A DNA stretch of 64,000 bases from Methylobacterium planeticum (GCF_008806345.1 NZ_VZZJ01000024.1:1-64000); one strand, 5' to 3'. Shown: positions 17,309-25,418, counted from the stretch's first letter. Made by a program: numbers and translations. Notes: generated from the sequence alone by a model not told the origin.

Positions 17309-17951
17309 TGAAGACCATCCCGTTCTTGACCTGCACGGACTGACCCGCGGTGAGCGAACCGTCGGAGTGGCTGTCGTCGCCCTTCCGGAAGGTCACGGTG
17401 AAGCTGACGGCTTGGCCGACTGGCGGGATCTCGAATGCCAGGGCGATCAGCGCCTCAAAGGTGATCCGACCGGGCTGCACGACCCTCTCACGGCCGTTGA
17501 CGATGATGGTCACCTGCGAGACTTTGCGGCGGGTGCGGATCTGCTCCACTTCCTTGCCGCTGAGGTTGATTGCCTCGCCTTGTTCAATGACAGCGTCGCG
17601 ATCCGCATCGAGGATTAGGTCGTGGTCGTTATCGATGCCGCCGTAACGGCGCACATCTGCCTCGGCAACCGTGGCCGCCCCCCATTCCCAACCGCGCTCA
17701 TCGACGGTGAAGCTGTAGGTTCGGTCCCCCTCGAACGTCCGGAAGATACTCCGCTCGTCGGGCTCAAGGTGGATGGTTTCTTCCAGACCGACGGATCGCG
17801 TCGCGTGGCCCTTAGCCTCGATGAGAATGAAGCCGCTGGGTGGTGACCGGTCAGCCGCCAGCCTGATCTGGCGGCCATCCAGAATGCCGTCGTGGGTGTG
17901 ATGGACCCTGCCGTCGACCTCGAACTCGTACGTGAACGTTTTGTCAGCCAT
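17283..17951 (-). CDS. Multiubiquitin-domain protein (three ubiquitin-like units)
   Basis: A 222-residue protein made of three beta-grasp-like repeats: about residues 4-70 (FTYEFEVDGRVHH...), 72-142 (YSFTVDERGWEW...) and 147-222. The third has the typical multiubiquitin pattern VTIIVNGRERVV, ITFEALIALAF, VTFRKGD and a terminal GMVFNVRATDKS. There is no C-terminal Gly-Gly, so use as a modifier would need another C-terminal residue or prior trimming. It is first in the operon with the E1-like and DUF6527 genes. The promoter must lie in the 157-base divergent region shared with the toxin-antitoxin pair. Confidence 0.85.
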   Translation of the reverse strand: MADKTFTYEFEVDGRVHHTHDGILDGRQIRLAADRSPPSGFILIEAKGHATRSVGLEETIHLEPDERSIFRTFEGDRTYSFTVDERGWEWGAATVAEADVRRYGGIDNDHDLILDADRDAVIEQGEAINLSGKEVEQIRTRRKVSQVTIIVNGRERVVQPGRITFEALIALAFEIPPVGQAVSFTVTFRKGDDSHSDGSLTAGQSVQVKNGMVFNVRATDKS

Positions 17952-18023
17952 GTCAGCTACCGATCCCTATGTCGCGCCTGCGGCCCCTTGTGGGCGTCCG
18001 CCGGCCGGACTAAGCTCAAGCCG

Positions 18024-18041
18024 TAGTCCCGATATGGACTA
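18024..18041. promoter_or_regulatory. Palindromic operator 1 (AGTCC-N6-GGACT)
   Basis: TAGTCC-CGATAT-GGACTA is an 18-base perfect inverted repeat with a six-base centre, in the divergent region between the Ubl operon and the antitoxin. A second copy lies 44 bases away. A pair of matching palindromes before an antitoxin gene is typical of toxin-antitoxin self-regulation. Confidence 0.7.
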
Positions 18042-18067
18042 TCTTGAACTGGATCGTTTCGCCACAC

Positions 18068-18085
18068 AAGTCCCGATTTGGACTT
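18068..18085. promoter_or_regulatory. Palindromic operator 2 (AGTCC-N6-GGACT)
   Basis: AAGTCC-CGATTT-GGACTT is a second perfect 18-base inverted repeat of the same type, 44 bases (about four helical turns) centre to centre from the first and 23 bases before the antitoxin start. Occupancy would block the promoter or ribosome region of the toxin-antitoxin operon and might also act on the divergent Ubl promoter. Confidence 0.7.
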
Positions 18086-18108
18086 TTCTCATCGAAAGGA
18101 GATTCTCG

Positions 18109-18498
18109 ATGACCCACGGAGAGGCCGCCGCCCATGAGGGCGACGAGCGGCCGACGGATCGCGTCGCGATGACGGCATTCCAAAAGCTGTCGGAAGCTTG
18201 GCAGCTATCGACCGACCAGCAGCTTCAGCTTCTGGGGTCGCCAGGACGGTCAACCTTCTTCAAGTGGAAGAAGGACGGTGGATCGCTTCCGCGAGATACA
18301 GTGGAGCGAGTTTCCCACCTGCTCGCGATTTACAAGGCCTTACAGATCCTTGTACCCGATCCTCCCCAGGCTGACTCTTGGATCAAGAAGAAGAGCTCTT
18401 ACTTCAAGGGTAACAGCGCTCTCGACGTCATGCTCAACGGCCAGGTCGTCGACATCCTAAAGGTGAGGCAGTACCTCGATGTCCAACGCGGCGGCTGA
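18109..18498 (+). CDS. Xre/MbcA/ParS-type antitoxin
   Basis: A 129-residue protein. ATG 18109 is supported by AAGGAGA six bases upstream; the longer frame runs through the operators and is rejected. FQKLSEAWQLSTDQQLQLLG followed by RSTFFKWKKDGGSLPRDTVERV is the HTH of the Xre-like half. LLAIYKALQILVP and NSALDVMLNGQVVDILKVRQYLD form the DUF2384 (MbcA/ParS) C-terminal half that contacts RES toxins. It overlaps the toxin gene by 20 bases. It should neutralise the toxin and bind the two palindromes upstream. Confidence 0.88.
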   Translation: MTHGEAAAHEGDERPTDRVAMTAFQKLSEAWQLSTDQQLQLLGSPGRSTFFKWKKDGGSLPRDTVERVSHLLAIYKALQILVPDPPQADSWIKKKSSYFKGNSALDVMLNGQVVDILKVRQYLDVQRGG

Positions 18499-19192
18499 TT
18501 TCGAAGAGATTGACGTGGATGGCAACTATCACGTGCTGATCCCGTCCCGGTTCCCCCCCATCGATATCTTTGCACGCATCGCCAATGGGCAGGACGACGC
18601 ATTTTTTGAGCTGGAGTCTCTCACCAACCCGCGGTTGAAGGAGAAGCGCCAGATCCTCAACGGGGCCGATGCGGTGGATGGTAACTCCCCGCTCGTACAG
18701 AACTGGAACCACGCGCCGTTCGCGTATCCCAATCCGGACGGCACTTACTTTTTCGGCCCAGACCTGTCTGCACTTGAGCTCGCCAGCGATTTGGCAACAG
18801 CGCTCGCTATCTCAGTCGCGAGGCGAGAGCGCTTCCTCGGGGACACAAGCGAACCAGCGACAGGGCTCGATATGAGAGCCCTGTCGCGTACCGTGCGCGG
18901 CCGGTTCGCCGATCTCCGCAGCCTCGACCCTACCACTCCGGGGGAACAGCGACGTAGGCTGGGACAGCGGGTCTTCGAAGCGGGCCTAGACGGAATCGTC
19001 TTCCGTTCGGCTGATCGCGGAGCGGGGCTTTGCGTATCGATCTTGCGCATCGAGACGCTTGGGAAGGCAGTCCAAGGCGAGCATTTCCGGTTCAATTGGA
19101 ACGGTACCTGCATCGACGTCATCTACGATTTTCGGACTGGCAAGAAGATCTATCCCGATGAGTTGAGGGCGAACCCTGAACTTGCCGCCTAA
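18479..19192 (+). CDS. RES-domain toxin (probable NAD-degrading)
   Basis: A 237-residue RES-family protein, co-transcribed with and overlapping the antitoxin. The N-terminal part has YHVLIPSRFPPIDIFARIA, matching the RES opening with conserved arginine and phenylalanine. The centre has TYFFGPDLSALELASDLATALAIS, and the C-terminal part has QRVFEAGLDGIVFRSADR. Known RES toxins degrade NAD+ and stop growth. It is longer than the usual 150-170 residues, with an extra C-terminal segment ending TGKKIYPDELRANPELAA. Defence-related growth arrest is plausible next to the Ubl operon. Confidence 0.82.
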   Translation: MSNAAADFEEIDVDGNYHVLIPSRFPPIDIFARIANGQDDAFFELESLTNPRLKEKRQILNGADAVDGNSPLVQNWNHAPFAYPNPDGTYFFGPDLSALELASDLATALAISVARRERFLGDTSEPATGLDMRALSRTVRGRFADLRSLDPTTPGEQRRRLGQRVFEAGLDGIVFRSADRGAGLCVSILRIETLGKAVQGEHFRFNWNGTCIDVIYDFRTGKKIYPDELRANPELAA

Positions 19193-19223
19193 CGCCTTTC
19201 CATGCCGGCACGCGGTAAAAGCT

Positions 19224-19457
19224 TCATGCCACCGCCCTCAAGACGGCCAGGGCCTTTCGGTCAGTCGTCATCTTGATCGGGTATAGCGCCACGGAATTTA
19301 ACTCCGACACCTGTTCCAGCATCGCCAGACGACCATACCGCCCGGGCTCATCGGGATAAGAGTAGGCAAGGCTGTCACACGCATGGGTAGCGCGCCTGAA
19401 ATCGCTTGCGCATGCAGTCGGAAGTGCATAACACTCGGCCGTCGATGAGCAGTTAAG
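19224..19457 (-). pseudogene. Possible 3' remnant of an unknown gene
   Basis: A 77-residue frame is open from a stop at 19458-19460 to TGA at 19224 with no plausible start at its head. The peptide looks protein-like (ACDSLAYSYPDEPGRYGRL, then LEQVSELNSVALYPIKMT) and has balanced composition, unlike the arginine-rich shadow frames nearby. It could be the C-terminal piece of a gene truncated during island formation. I do not recognise the family. Confidence 0.3.
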
Positions 19458-19772
19458 TCATTAATTTTGCTGCAGTTTTTTCGCTAAAAATCGAGTCCTG
19501 CCGGGCCCACCGACCGCGCGCGACGTTCCTGGCTCGATCGGACGGCCCGCTCGGACAGGCCCGGCGCCTCGCCCGGGGCCGGATGCCGGCGCCCGCGCGA
19601 GGAGGCCGCGGGGCTCCGCCGAGCCTGCGGCGCGCGCGACGCATGTCGGGCGATGGCCGAAAGTCCCCGAAGGGAGCAATTTCGTGCTAGCGTCCCGCAT
19701 CATTAATCCCCGCCGGCCTGCAGTCTTTCCTTGATATGATCTCGCATCCCATCGCGTGAGCAGGTCGAGATC
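19458..19772. other. Intergenic, upstream region of the small FFSPYFP protein
   Basis: About 315 bases. GC rises sharply from about 19500. The last 60 bases before 19773 show TCTTTCC-ATA and GAGCAGGTCGAGATC blocks resembling those before the related gene at 38745. No gene seen. Confidence 0.4.
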
Positions 19773-19973
19773 ATGGCGGATCAACGTTTCAGGGCCGATG
19801 GCCACGAGCCGAGCGGGTGGGCGACCAGCGCCGGCGGCTTCTCCGATGTTCCGGGTCCCCGGAAGGAGAGCCAGACGAAGACGGTCTTCTTCAGCCCCTA
19901 CTTCCCCGCGCGGCCGAGGGACACCGCGACCGATCGGCCGCTTGTGCGGACCGGCACGCCGTCGAAGGGGTGA
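19773..19973 (+). CDS. Small protein with FFSPYFP motif (copy A)
   Basis: A 66-residue protein of no known family. It begins MADQRF and carries RKESQTKTVFFSPYFPARPRD near residues 30-50. The same core, RESPPKTIFFSPYFPIRTAD, occurs in an equally short protein at 38745-38951, and both genes begin ATGGCGGAT after a similar leader, so this is a real paralogous pair. There is no signal peptide and no membrane helix. It lies upstream of, and convergent with, the GH114-like gene; the other copy opens the exopolysaccharide locus. Function unknown. Confidence 0.6.
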   Translation: MADQRFRADGHEPSGWATSAGGFSDVPGPRKESQTKTVFFSPYFPARPRDTATDRPLVRTGTPSKG

Positions 19974-20097
19974 GGAGGCCGTGATGTCGGACGCGGGCTG
20001 ATCGGGCGCCGCGCTCGGCCGGCCGAACGCGCGATCATGTCCGCGGGACGCCGGGCCGGACGAGCCGGTCGACGGCCCGATCCGGCCCCGAGCCCCG

Positions 20098-21306
20098 TCA
20101 GCCCGCGTGCGCCGCGTGGTCCGAGCCGCAGCTGTGCTGCAGGTACAGGCTCATCGGATCGGTCTCGACCCCATCGTGCCCGCCCCCGTGGCCCGCGCCA
20201 TGCCAGGCGCCGCCCTGGTGGTGCGCGTGAGCCGTCCCGTCGGAGAGGCCCGCGTGGAAATGGAAGCTGTCGTGGTGACCGCCCGCGTGGTGGCCGGCAT
20301 GTCCACCCGCGTTTCCACCCGCTTGGGCGTCCGTGTCCGGGTCGGCTGAGGTCTCGGGCGCGCTGCCCGTCGACGGGCCGGGCGTCTGCGCCGGGCTCTC
20401 CTTGTCGGGCGCGGACGGCGCCGGCTGGGCGCCGCCCGCCGCCGCGTCGGTGGTCCCGCCGCCACCGGTCTCGACGGGCTCAGCGGGCGGCGTCACGGTG
20501 CCCGCGCCGCTGTCCTGCCCGGCGCGCACGCCGTCGTAGTCGATCCCGTCGAGGTCGAGATGGGCGACGTAACTGCCGAGGCCGTCGCGGTCGGCCTGGG
20601 CGTGCACGTCCGCGATCTTGTCGGATCCGCTGACGTACTCGATCGCGATCACGTCCTTGCCGGCGGCAACCATCTTGTTCAGGAACTCGAGGCTCGACTT
20701 CGTCTCTCCGGCGGACTGCTTCTCGCCGTTATCGTTGTAGTAGAGGTTCTCCTTGAACATGCCGTCGACGGCATTGAAATAGGTGTCGTTCTGGAGAAGC
20801 TCCTCCGCGTTGTTGACCCAAATTTTGAAATTCGGGTTCTGCGCATGGGCATAGTCGGCGAGGGATTTCACCAGGTCGGCCATGGCTTTCGCCGGGTCGG
20901 CGATCTGGCTCTGCGCCCACTTGGTCTGGTACTCGTCGACGACATCGAAATAGGCGCCGTCGTACCCGGCCTTGATCAGGTTATCGACGTATTGGGTCGC
21001 GACGGCCTTCCATTCGCTCGTCCAGAAGGCGACCTCGAAGTTTCCCTCCCACTGGGGGTTCTCCGGTCCGATCGCGGCCTTCGGGATCGTGTCGTAGTAA
21101 TCCCGGTAGGTCTCGGCCTCGCCGATGCTGAAATACCCGAGCAGGAGATGCGGGTCGGCGCTGCCGCCGCCCATCTTGGCGACCTGCTGGCTTGTCCACA
21201 GGCTGCCGTTCTCGTCGTAGGCATCGATCACGCGCACATCGAACGGGGACGTCGCAACCTGGTCGGGCGAGATGCCCTGAAGGAGATACAAGCCAGTCTT
21301 CGGCAT
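20098..21306 (-). CDS. GH114-like (endo-alpha-1,4-polygalactosaminidase-type) protein with His/Gly-rich tail
   Basis: A 402-residue protein. Residues about 5-265 read as a TM1410/GH114 TIM barrel: VRVIDAYDENG, LLGYFSIGEAETYRDYYD, VDNLIKAGYDGAYFDVVDEY (acidic residues typical of the active site), FKIWVNNAEELL and DVIAIEYVSG. The family hydrolyses galactosamine-containing exopolysaccharides. Residues 270-330 are a Pro/Gly/Thr linker. The last 70 residues are full of histidine and glycine (GGHAGHHAGGHHDSFHFHAG). No N-terminal signal peptide is visible, so export could use a C-terminal signal (type I secretion). ATG 21306 has GAGGG upstream. The tail resembles that of the beta-helix protein at 58806. 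Confidence 0.75.
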   Translation of the reverse strand: MPKTGLYLLQGISPDQVATSPFDVRVIDAYDENGSLWTSQQVAKMGGGSADPHLLLGYFSIGEAETYRDYYDTIPKAAIGPENPQWEGNFEVAFWTSEWKAVATQYVDNLIKAGYDGAYFDVVDEYQTKWAQSQIADPAKAMADLVKSLADYAHAQNPNFKIWVNNAEELLQNDTYFNAVDGMFKENLYYNDNGEKQSAGETKSSLEFLNKMVAAGKDVIAIEYVSGSDKIADVHAQADRDGLGSYVAHLDLDGIDYDGVRAGQDSGAGTVTPPAEPVETGGGGTTDAAAGGAQPAPSAPDKESPAQTPGPSTGSAPETSADPDTDAQAGGNAGGHAGHHAGGHHDSFHFHAGLSDGTAHAHHQGGAWHGAGHGGGHDGVETDPMSLYLQHSCGSDHAAHAG

Positions 21307-21696
21307 TCGGCCCTCGCCTTATCGATTGTTAATATGTTTTTATACGTTTCGATAATGCGGCGAAAATGTGTCAACCAAGATATATATCGGAAATGTACCG
21401 ACGAGTACACTCGTGAAACCGGCAAAAGACTGGATCAATCAGGGAGCGAATTCGCATTGTATTCGAGAGTTTTGCGTTGACCTGCTCCCGCGCGACCTCA
21501 ACCGCGGACGAGATCAAGGTATTCACCTGTTCCGATCGCGCGGAGTCCGGGATTACGGGGCTCTGCGGCGGATCCGGGCGGCGTGCGGCCGGGCCGGGAG
21601 CGCGAACGACCACGCCGGCGCGCGGCGCCGGCGTGGTCGTCGGACGGCCGCGGGACGGCTGACGCCGTCGCCCGCGTCAGCCTCGCGCCGCTGGTG
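21307..21696. other. Intergenic between GH114-like and exported basic protein genes
   Basis: About 390 bases; nothing recognised as coding. The part directly upstream of 21306 is AT-richer (about 21320-21380) and likely carries the GH114 promoter. Confidence 0.4.
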
Positions 21697-22698
21697 CTAT
21701 TGCGCGCTCACGCACATCGTCGGCAGCCCGCCCTGGAGATGGGCGGAGCCGTAGCCGTAGGTGCAGAGCGCGTATGGCTGCCGGTTCCGACGGGCCGGCG
21801 GGTGGCCTCGGTCGCGGGCGTCGAACCCGGTGCCGCCGAGAACGACGAAGCGCCGCCGGATGCTGGCGACCTTGGGGGCCCGTGCGAGGACGCGGCGGGC
21901 GCGCCACGCCTGACCGGCGTACCGGAGCCGCGCGCGAGCCAGGCGGCGATGGCCCGAAGCGTGGAGGAGGGCGTGCTGGGAGCGCCGGTGGATGCGCCCG
22001 ATCGGTCGCGCCTGGCTGAGAAGCTGGCGCCTGAGCCGCGCGTAGCGCGGGGTGAGCCGGGCGCGCTGGCGGAGGCCGGCGACCGGGCGGGACTGGCCCA
22101 GGATCTGGCGCCGCAGCTTCGCGTAGCGCAACCGGCGCTGCGGTGCGGCCGCAACCGGCCCGCTGCCCGAGGCCTGCGCCGTCTCGGAGGGCTGGGACAC
22201 GGGATCCCGCGTGGGGGGCGAGGGGCGGCGCGCCAGCACGTCCCCGGGCGTCACGGGGGCGGTCCTCACCGGCGGTGAGGACGTCCCGCAGGCTACGCAG
22301 ATCGAGTGGGTGAGCTGCTTCCACCTCCGCTCGTCGTCGTCGAGCTTCCTCTGCGCCCGCGCCTGGAGGTCCTGCGTCCGCACCTCGTCGTTCAGCACCC
22401 CGGGCTTCGGATCCGGCCGGCGCAGCGACGCCAGATCGTCCCTCGGGGCGGGCTCTGTCCCGGCGCCCTGGGTCCGGCGCGGCGCGGCGTAGGCCGGGGG
22501 ATCGTCCTTGAGGCGCGAACGGTACGAGGTCAGCTCGTCCCTGAGGCGGTCGCGAGCGAGCGACAGCGCCTCGTCCGTCGGCTTCAGCGCGACGTCCGTT
22601 GTTCCCTCGGCGCCTTCCGCCGCCCTGGCGGGGGGAAACGACACCGCATTCGTCAGCATCAGGACCGCCGAGAGGATGACCCAGCCGCTCGCTCTCAT
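21697..22698 (-). CDS. Exported basic repeat protein, function unknown
   Basis: A 333-residue protein from ATG 22698, which has AGGG upstream. It opens with a clear signal peptide (MRASGWVILSAVLMLTNAVS, cleaved near ARAAEG). The mature protein is rich in arginine and proline, and two near-repeats occur (YAKLRRQILGQSRPVAGLRQ and YARLRRQLLSQARPIGRIHR). The C-terminus has two cysteines (ALCTYGYGS, TMCVSAQ), and another pair lies at SICVACG. No family recognised. It may be a periplasmic or surface protein binding an acidic polymer; that is inference from charge. Confidence 0.6.
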   Translation of the reverse strand: MRASGWVILSAVLMLTNAVSFPPARAAEGAEGTTDVALKPTDEALSLARDRLRDELTSYRSRLKDDPPAYAAPRRTQGAGTEPAPRDDLASLRRPDPKPGVLNDEVRTQDLQARAQRKLDDDERRWKQLTHSICVACGTSSPPVRTAPVTPGDVLARRPSPPTRDPVSQPSETAQASGSGPVAAAPQRRLRYAKLRRQILGQSRPVAGLRQRARLTPRYARLRRQLLSQARPIGRIHRRSQHALLHASGHRRLARARLRYAGQAWRARRVLARAPKVASIRRRFVVLGGTGFDARDRGHPPARRNRQPYALCTYGYGSAHLQGGLPTMCVSAQ

Positions 22699-22944
22699 TG
22701 GAACCCTCGCGTGTTCGTTGTGCTTCGAGACGGACGGCACAACACCCGAACAGGACGAGAGTACTAGCAAGTGCGCGCGATCACGACTCCGCCACGACAA
22801 TCTTACGAGGTAGCGCGAAATGGCTAGACCAGTCATGCGCGGGTTTGAGACCGATGAATACCGCCGATTCCCCTTGCCTGGCTCAGGGCTCGCCCGGGTG
22901 CGCCGCGACCCGGCGCGCGGCGGCCGGCCAGGCGCGGGCGGACC

Positions 22945-23277
22945 TTAGGGGGCCGACGTCCGGAGACCGGATTCCAAGCCCGCGGGCGGGGCGCTCGCCG
23001 CCCTCAGGCGCGCGCCCCGATAGGCGTCGGGGATCGAGAGGGCCCAGACGAACAGGCCGGCCGCGTGGCGTCCGAGGGCGCCGGCATCCGGGCTCGCGAA
23101 CTTCGTGGTGAGCCACGCGCCCGCCAGGACGAAGAGCGCGAAGCCGAGGCCGCGCCCGGCCCGGCCGATCAGCACGTGTCCCATGCCGGGCAGCACGATC
23201 GCGGCCGCGAGGACCGCGTAGGGGTCAGGCAGCCGCGCGCGCGGGCTCGTCACGGGGTTCGCCACTGGGCTCGTCAT
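22945..23277 (-). CDS. Small membrane protein after the permease operon
   Basis: About 110 residues with two hydrophobic segments (YAVLAAAIVLPGMGHVLIG and GLGFALFVLAGAWLTT), then a third weaker one (AAGLFVWALSIPDAY). The PGMGH pattern resembles short bacterial membrane proteins of unknown function. The start lies inside a 12-base repeat that also encodes the C-terminus of the preceding protein in another frame. Several in-frame ATGs (23301, 23289, 23277) are possible. Confidence 0.6.
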   Translation of the reverse strand: MTSPVANPVTSPRARLPDPYAVLAAAIVLPGMGHVLIGRAGRGLGFALFVLAGAWLTTKFASPDAGALGRHAAGLFVWALSIPDAYRGARLRAASAPPAGLESGLRTSAP

Positions 23278-23953
23278 GGGGTTCGTCATGGGGTTCGTCA
23301 TGGGGCACGTCCTCGGTGATCAGGCGGGCGAGGGTTACGGCCCGCGCGAGGGCGGAATGCAGGGCCTCGCGGTCGACGGCCCCGAGGGGGAACCGGTTCT
23401 CGCGCAGGAGCAGGTAGGCGCCGCGCTCGCCCTCGCAGAGTTGGCTGACGATCCGGACGCCCCGCGCGGTGACGAGGACCTCCTTCGCGCGCGGATCCGC
23501 CAGGATCGTTCCGACGACCGGCGCGGCCCGGGCGAGGAGGGCCCCGGCCCCATGCGATCCCCGCACCAGCGTCCCGCCCGGCCAGGCGTGCGGCAGGTCG
23601 TAGCGCGCCGGGAGGTCGTCCGCGGGCGCATAGAACTCGGCCCCGGCCACCCGGCGGAGGATGTCGATCGTGCCGCGGGCGCCCGTCGGATGATGCACCG
23701 AGACGCTGAGCCAGAGCTGCGGCAGGCGCCGGAAGGCCACCGCCTCGGGGATGAGCCGGATGACGACGGGCAGTCCCGCGAAGCGGCCGGACAGCGTCCC
23801 GAAGCCGGTCGGGTCGCGCCCCTCGGCCGGGTCCGCTAAAAGGTCGGCGCAGGGCCGGAGCATCCCGGCCCGCTCCGCCGAGGCCGCCCGGCCGCGCCGG
23901 TGGAGCGCGTAGCCGGCGGCGGCGAGGATCGGAAGGGCGAGGAGGTCGATCAT
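23225..23953 (-). CDS. Conserved protein of the methylamine permease operon, function unknown
   Basis: A 242-residue protein from ATG 23953, seven bases after the permease stop. A hydrophobic N-terminal segment (MIDLLALPILAAAGYALHRR) could anchor it in the membrane. The rest is a soluble domain with LSGRFAGLPVVIRLIPEAVAFRRLPQLWL, ending in an acidic EDVPHDEPHDEPHDEP repeat. I do not recognise the family. Its place in the operon suggests a role in uptake or quality control of the permease. Confidence 0.7.
   Translation of the reverse strand: MIDLLALPILAAAGYALHRRGRAASAERAGMLRPCADLLADPAEGRDPTGFGTLSGRFAGLPVVIRLIPEAVAFRRLPQLWLSVSVHHPTGARGTIDILRRVAGAEFYAPADDLPARYDLPHAWPGGTLVRGSHGAGALLARAAPVVGTILADPRAKEVLVTARGVRIVSQLCEGERGAYLLLRENRFPLGAVDREALHSALARAVTLARLITEDVPHDEPHDEPHDEPSGEPRDEPARAAA
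23253..23312. repeat. Tandem 12-base repeat read in two frames
   Basis: Five units of TGGGGTTCGTCA (two exact, the others with one to four changes). On the minus strand it encodes DEPHDEPHDEP at the end of one protein and MTNPMTNPMT at the start of the next, so the copy number changes both proteins without breaking frame. Confidence 0.75.
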
Positions 23954-23960
23954 GCCGGCC

Positions 23961-25418
23961 TCAATAGCCCCTCGGCTTCGGCCAGTGCATCGTGAACTGG
24001 TCGCCGCGCCGGACATACTTGTAGCGGTGCAGGACGAACCAGGCGGAGGCGATGATGTAGAAGCTCATCATCGCCACGAGTTGCGTCCCGTATCCGAGGA
24101 ACACCGCGAGGTACGTCACGCTGCACAGGAGCAGCAGCAGCAGGCAGGGCAGGGGATGGAGCGGGTGGACGTAGCCCCGCTGGATGGTGCCGAGGGGCCA
24201 TTTGCGGCGGAACAGGATGATGGACAGCGCCATCAGCGTGTAGCCGAGGAGCCCCGACAGGATCGAGAAGGTGATGGTCTGGTCGAGCGGCGTCGAGACC
24301 GCGAACAGGATCGCCACCGGGACGAAGAAGACGATCGCCCGGTAGGGGGTGTGGTAGATCGGGTGCACGGCACCGAACCAGGCCGGCATGTAGCGGTCGC
24401 GCCCCATGGCGAACCAGGCCCGCGAGGCGTCGTTGATGCAGCCATTGGCCGAGGCGACGGTGGCGAACAGGGTGCCGAAGAACAGGAACACCTCGAGCCA
24501 GCGGTTCCCCGTCAGGCGCCCGGCGTCGTAGAGCGGCGTCACGGCCTGCCCGAGATATTCCCAGGGCATCAGCCCCGAGCAGACGTACCACGTGGCGGTG
24601 GCGGCGATGAGCAGGGTCATCATGCCCGTCATGGTGCCGAGGGGGAGGGCGCGGGCGGGGGAGCGCACCTCCTCGGCGGCCTGGGTCGTGCCCTCGATGC
24701 CGAGGTAGAACCACAGGCCGAAATGCATGGCGGCGAGGATGCCGAGGCTGCCGTAGGGCAGGCCGACGAGGAGCGCGTCGTGCCGCAGCACCGCGCCCGG
24801 GGCCCAGGGCTGCGTCGCCACGAACAGCACCACGATGGCGGCGAAGGCCGCGGCCGTGATCAGGAGGTTCATGGTCAGCGAGGCGAGGACGCCGCGATAA
24901 TTCAGGAAGGCCAGCGCCACGATGGTGAGCACCATGAAGGCGCGCTTGTCGACGGTGCCCGGGACGCCGAGATTCGCCATGAACGCCTCGAGGAGGTCGC
25001 CGGTCACGATGGCGTTCGAGACCTCCAGCATGGTGTAGGCCATGACGAGGTAGAGGCCGACATTGAAGGCCGCGAGCGGGCCGATGATGTGCTTGGCCTG
25101 CGCGTACTGGCCGCCCGCGGCGGCCACCGTGGAGGTGATCTCGGAATCGATCATCGCCACGCAGGTGTAGAGGATGCCGGCGAGCCAGCAGGCGGTCAGC
25201 GCCGCGACCGGCCCGCCCTTGCCGACGGCGAAGTTCCAGCCCATGAACTCGCCGACCAGCACGATCCCGACGCCGAGCGCCCAGACATGGCCCGGGCCGA
25301 GCACGCGCAGGAGCGCGATCTTCCTGGCCGGCGCGGCTGCCGCCACCGGCGGGGCTTCCGCCAGGGAGATCTTCGGGGCCTGGATCCCCGGCGGAGAGGC
25401 AACCTGAACGTTCTGCAT
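23961..25418 (-). CDS. APC-superfamily permease (ethanolamine/amino-acid permease-like) of the NMG locus
   Basis: A 485-residue integral membrane protein with about twelve helices. GPGHVWALGVGIVLVGEFMG at the N-terminus, IEGTTQAAEEVRSPARALPLG in the middle and ASANGCINDASRAWFAMGRD are typical of the APC family, close to ethanolamine permeases. ATG 25418 overlaps the stop of the tiny gene upstream (TGATG); the longer upstream frame is a shadow. Located head-to-head with the N-methylglutamate genes, it probably imports methylamine, a methylated amine or a related amino compound. Substrate is inferred from context. Confidence 0.85.
   Translation of the reverse strand: MQNVQVASPPGIQAPKISLAEAPPVAAAAPARKIALLRVLGPGHVWALGVGIVLVGEFMGWNFAVGKGGPVAALTACWLAGILYTCVAMIDSEITSTVAAAGGQYAQAKHIIGPLAAFNVGLYLVMAYTMLEVSNAIVTGDLLEAFMANLGVPGTVDKRAFMVLTIVALAFLNYRGVLASLTMNLLITAAAFAAIVVLFVATQPWAPGAVLRHDALLVGLPYGSLGILAAMHFGLWFYLGIEGTTQAAEEVRSPARALPLGTMTGMMTLLIAATATWYVCSGLMPWEYLGQAVTPLYDAGRLTGNRWLEVFLFFGTLFATVASANGCINDASRAWFAMGRDRYMPAWFGAVHPIYHTPYRAIVFFVPVAILFAVSTPLDQTITFSILSGLLGYTLMALSIILFRRKWPLGTIQRGYVHPLHPLPCLLLLLLCSVTYLAVFLGYGTQLVAMMSFYIIASAWFVLHRYKYVRRGDQFTMHWPKPRGY

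Noticed and set aside
17932..18108. Longer start for the antitoxin
   Set aside because: The extension would run through both operators; ATG 18109 has a strong ribosome site.
20098..20300. His/Gly-rich tail read as a metallochaperone
   Set aside because: The same tail type occurs on an unrelated beta-helix protein, so an export or attachment role is more likely than metal handling; kept as a finding instead.
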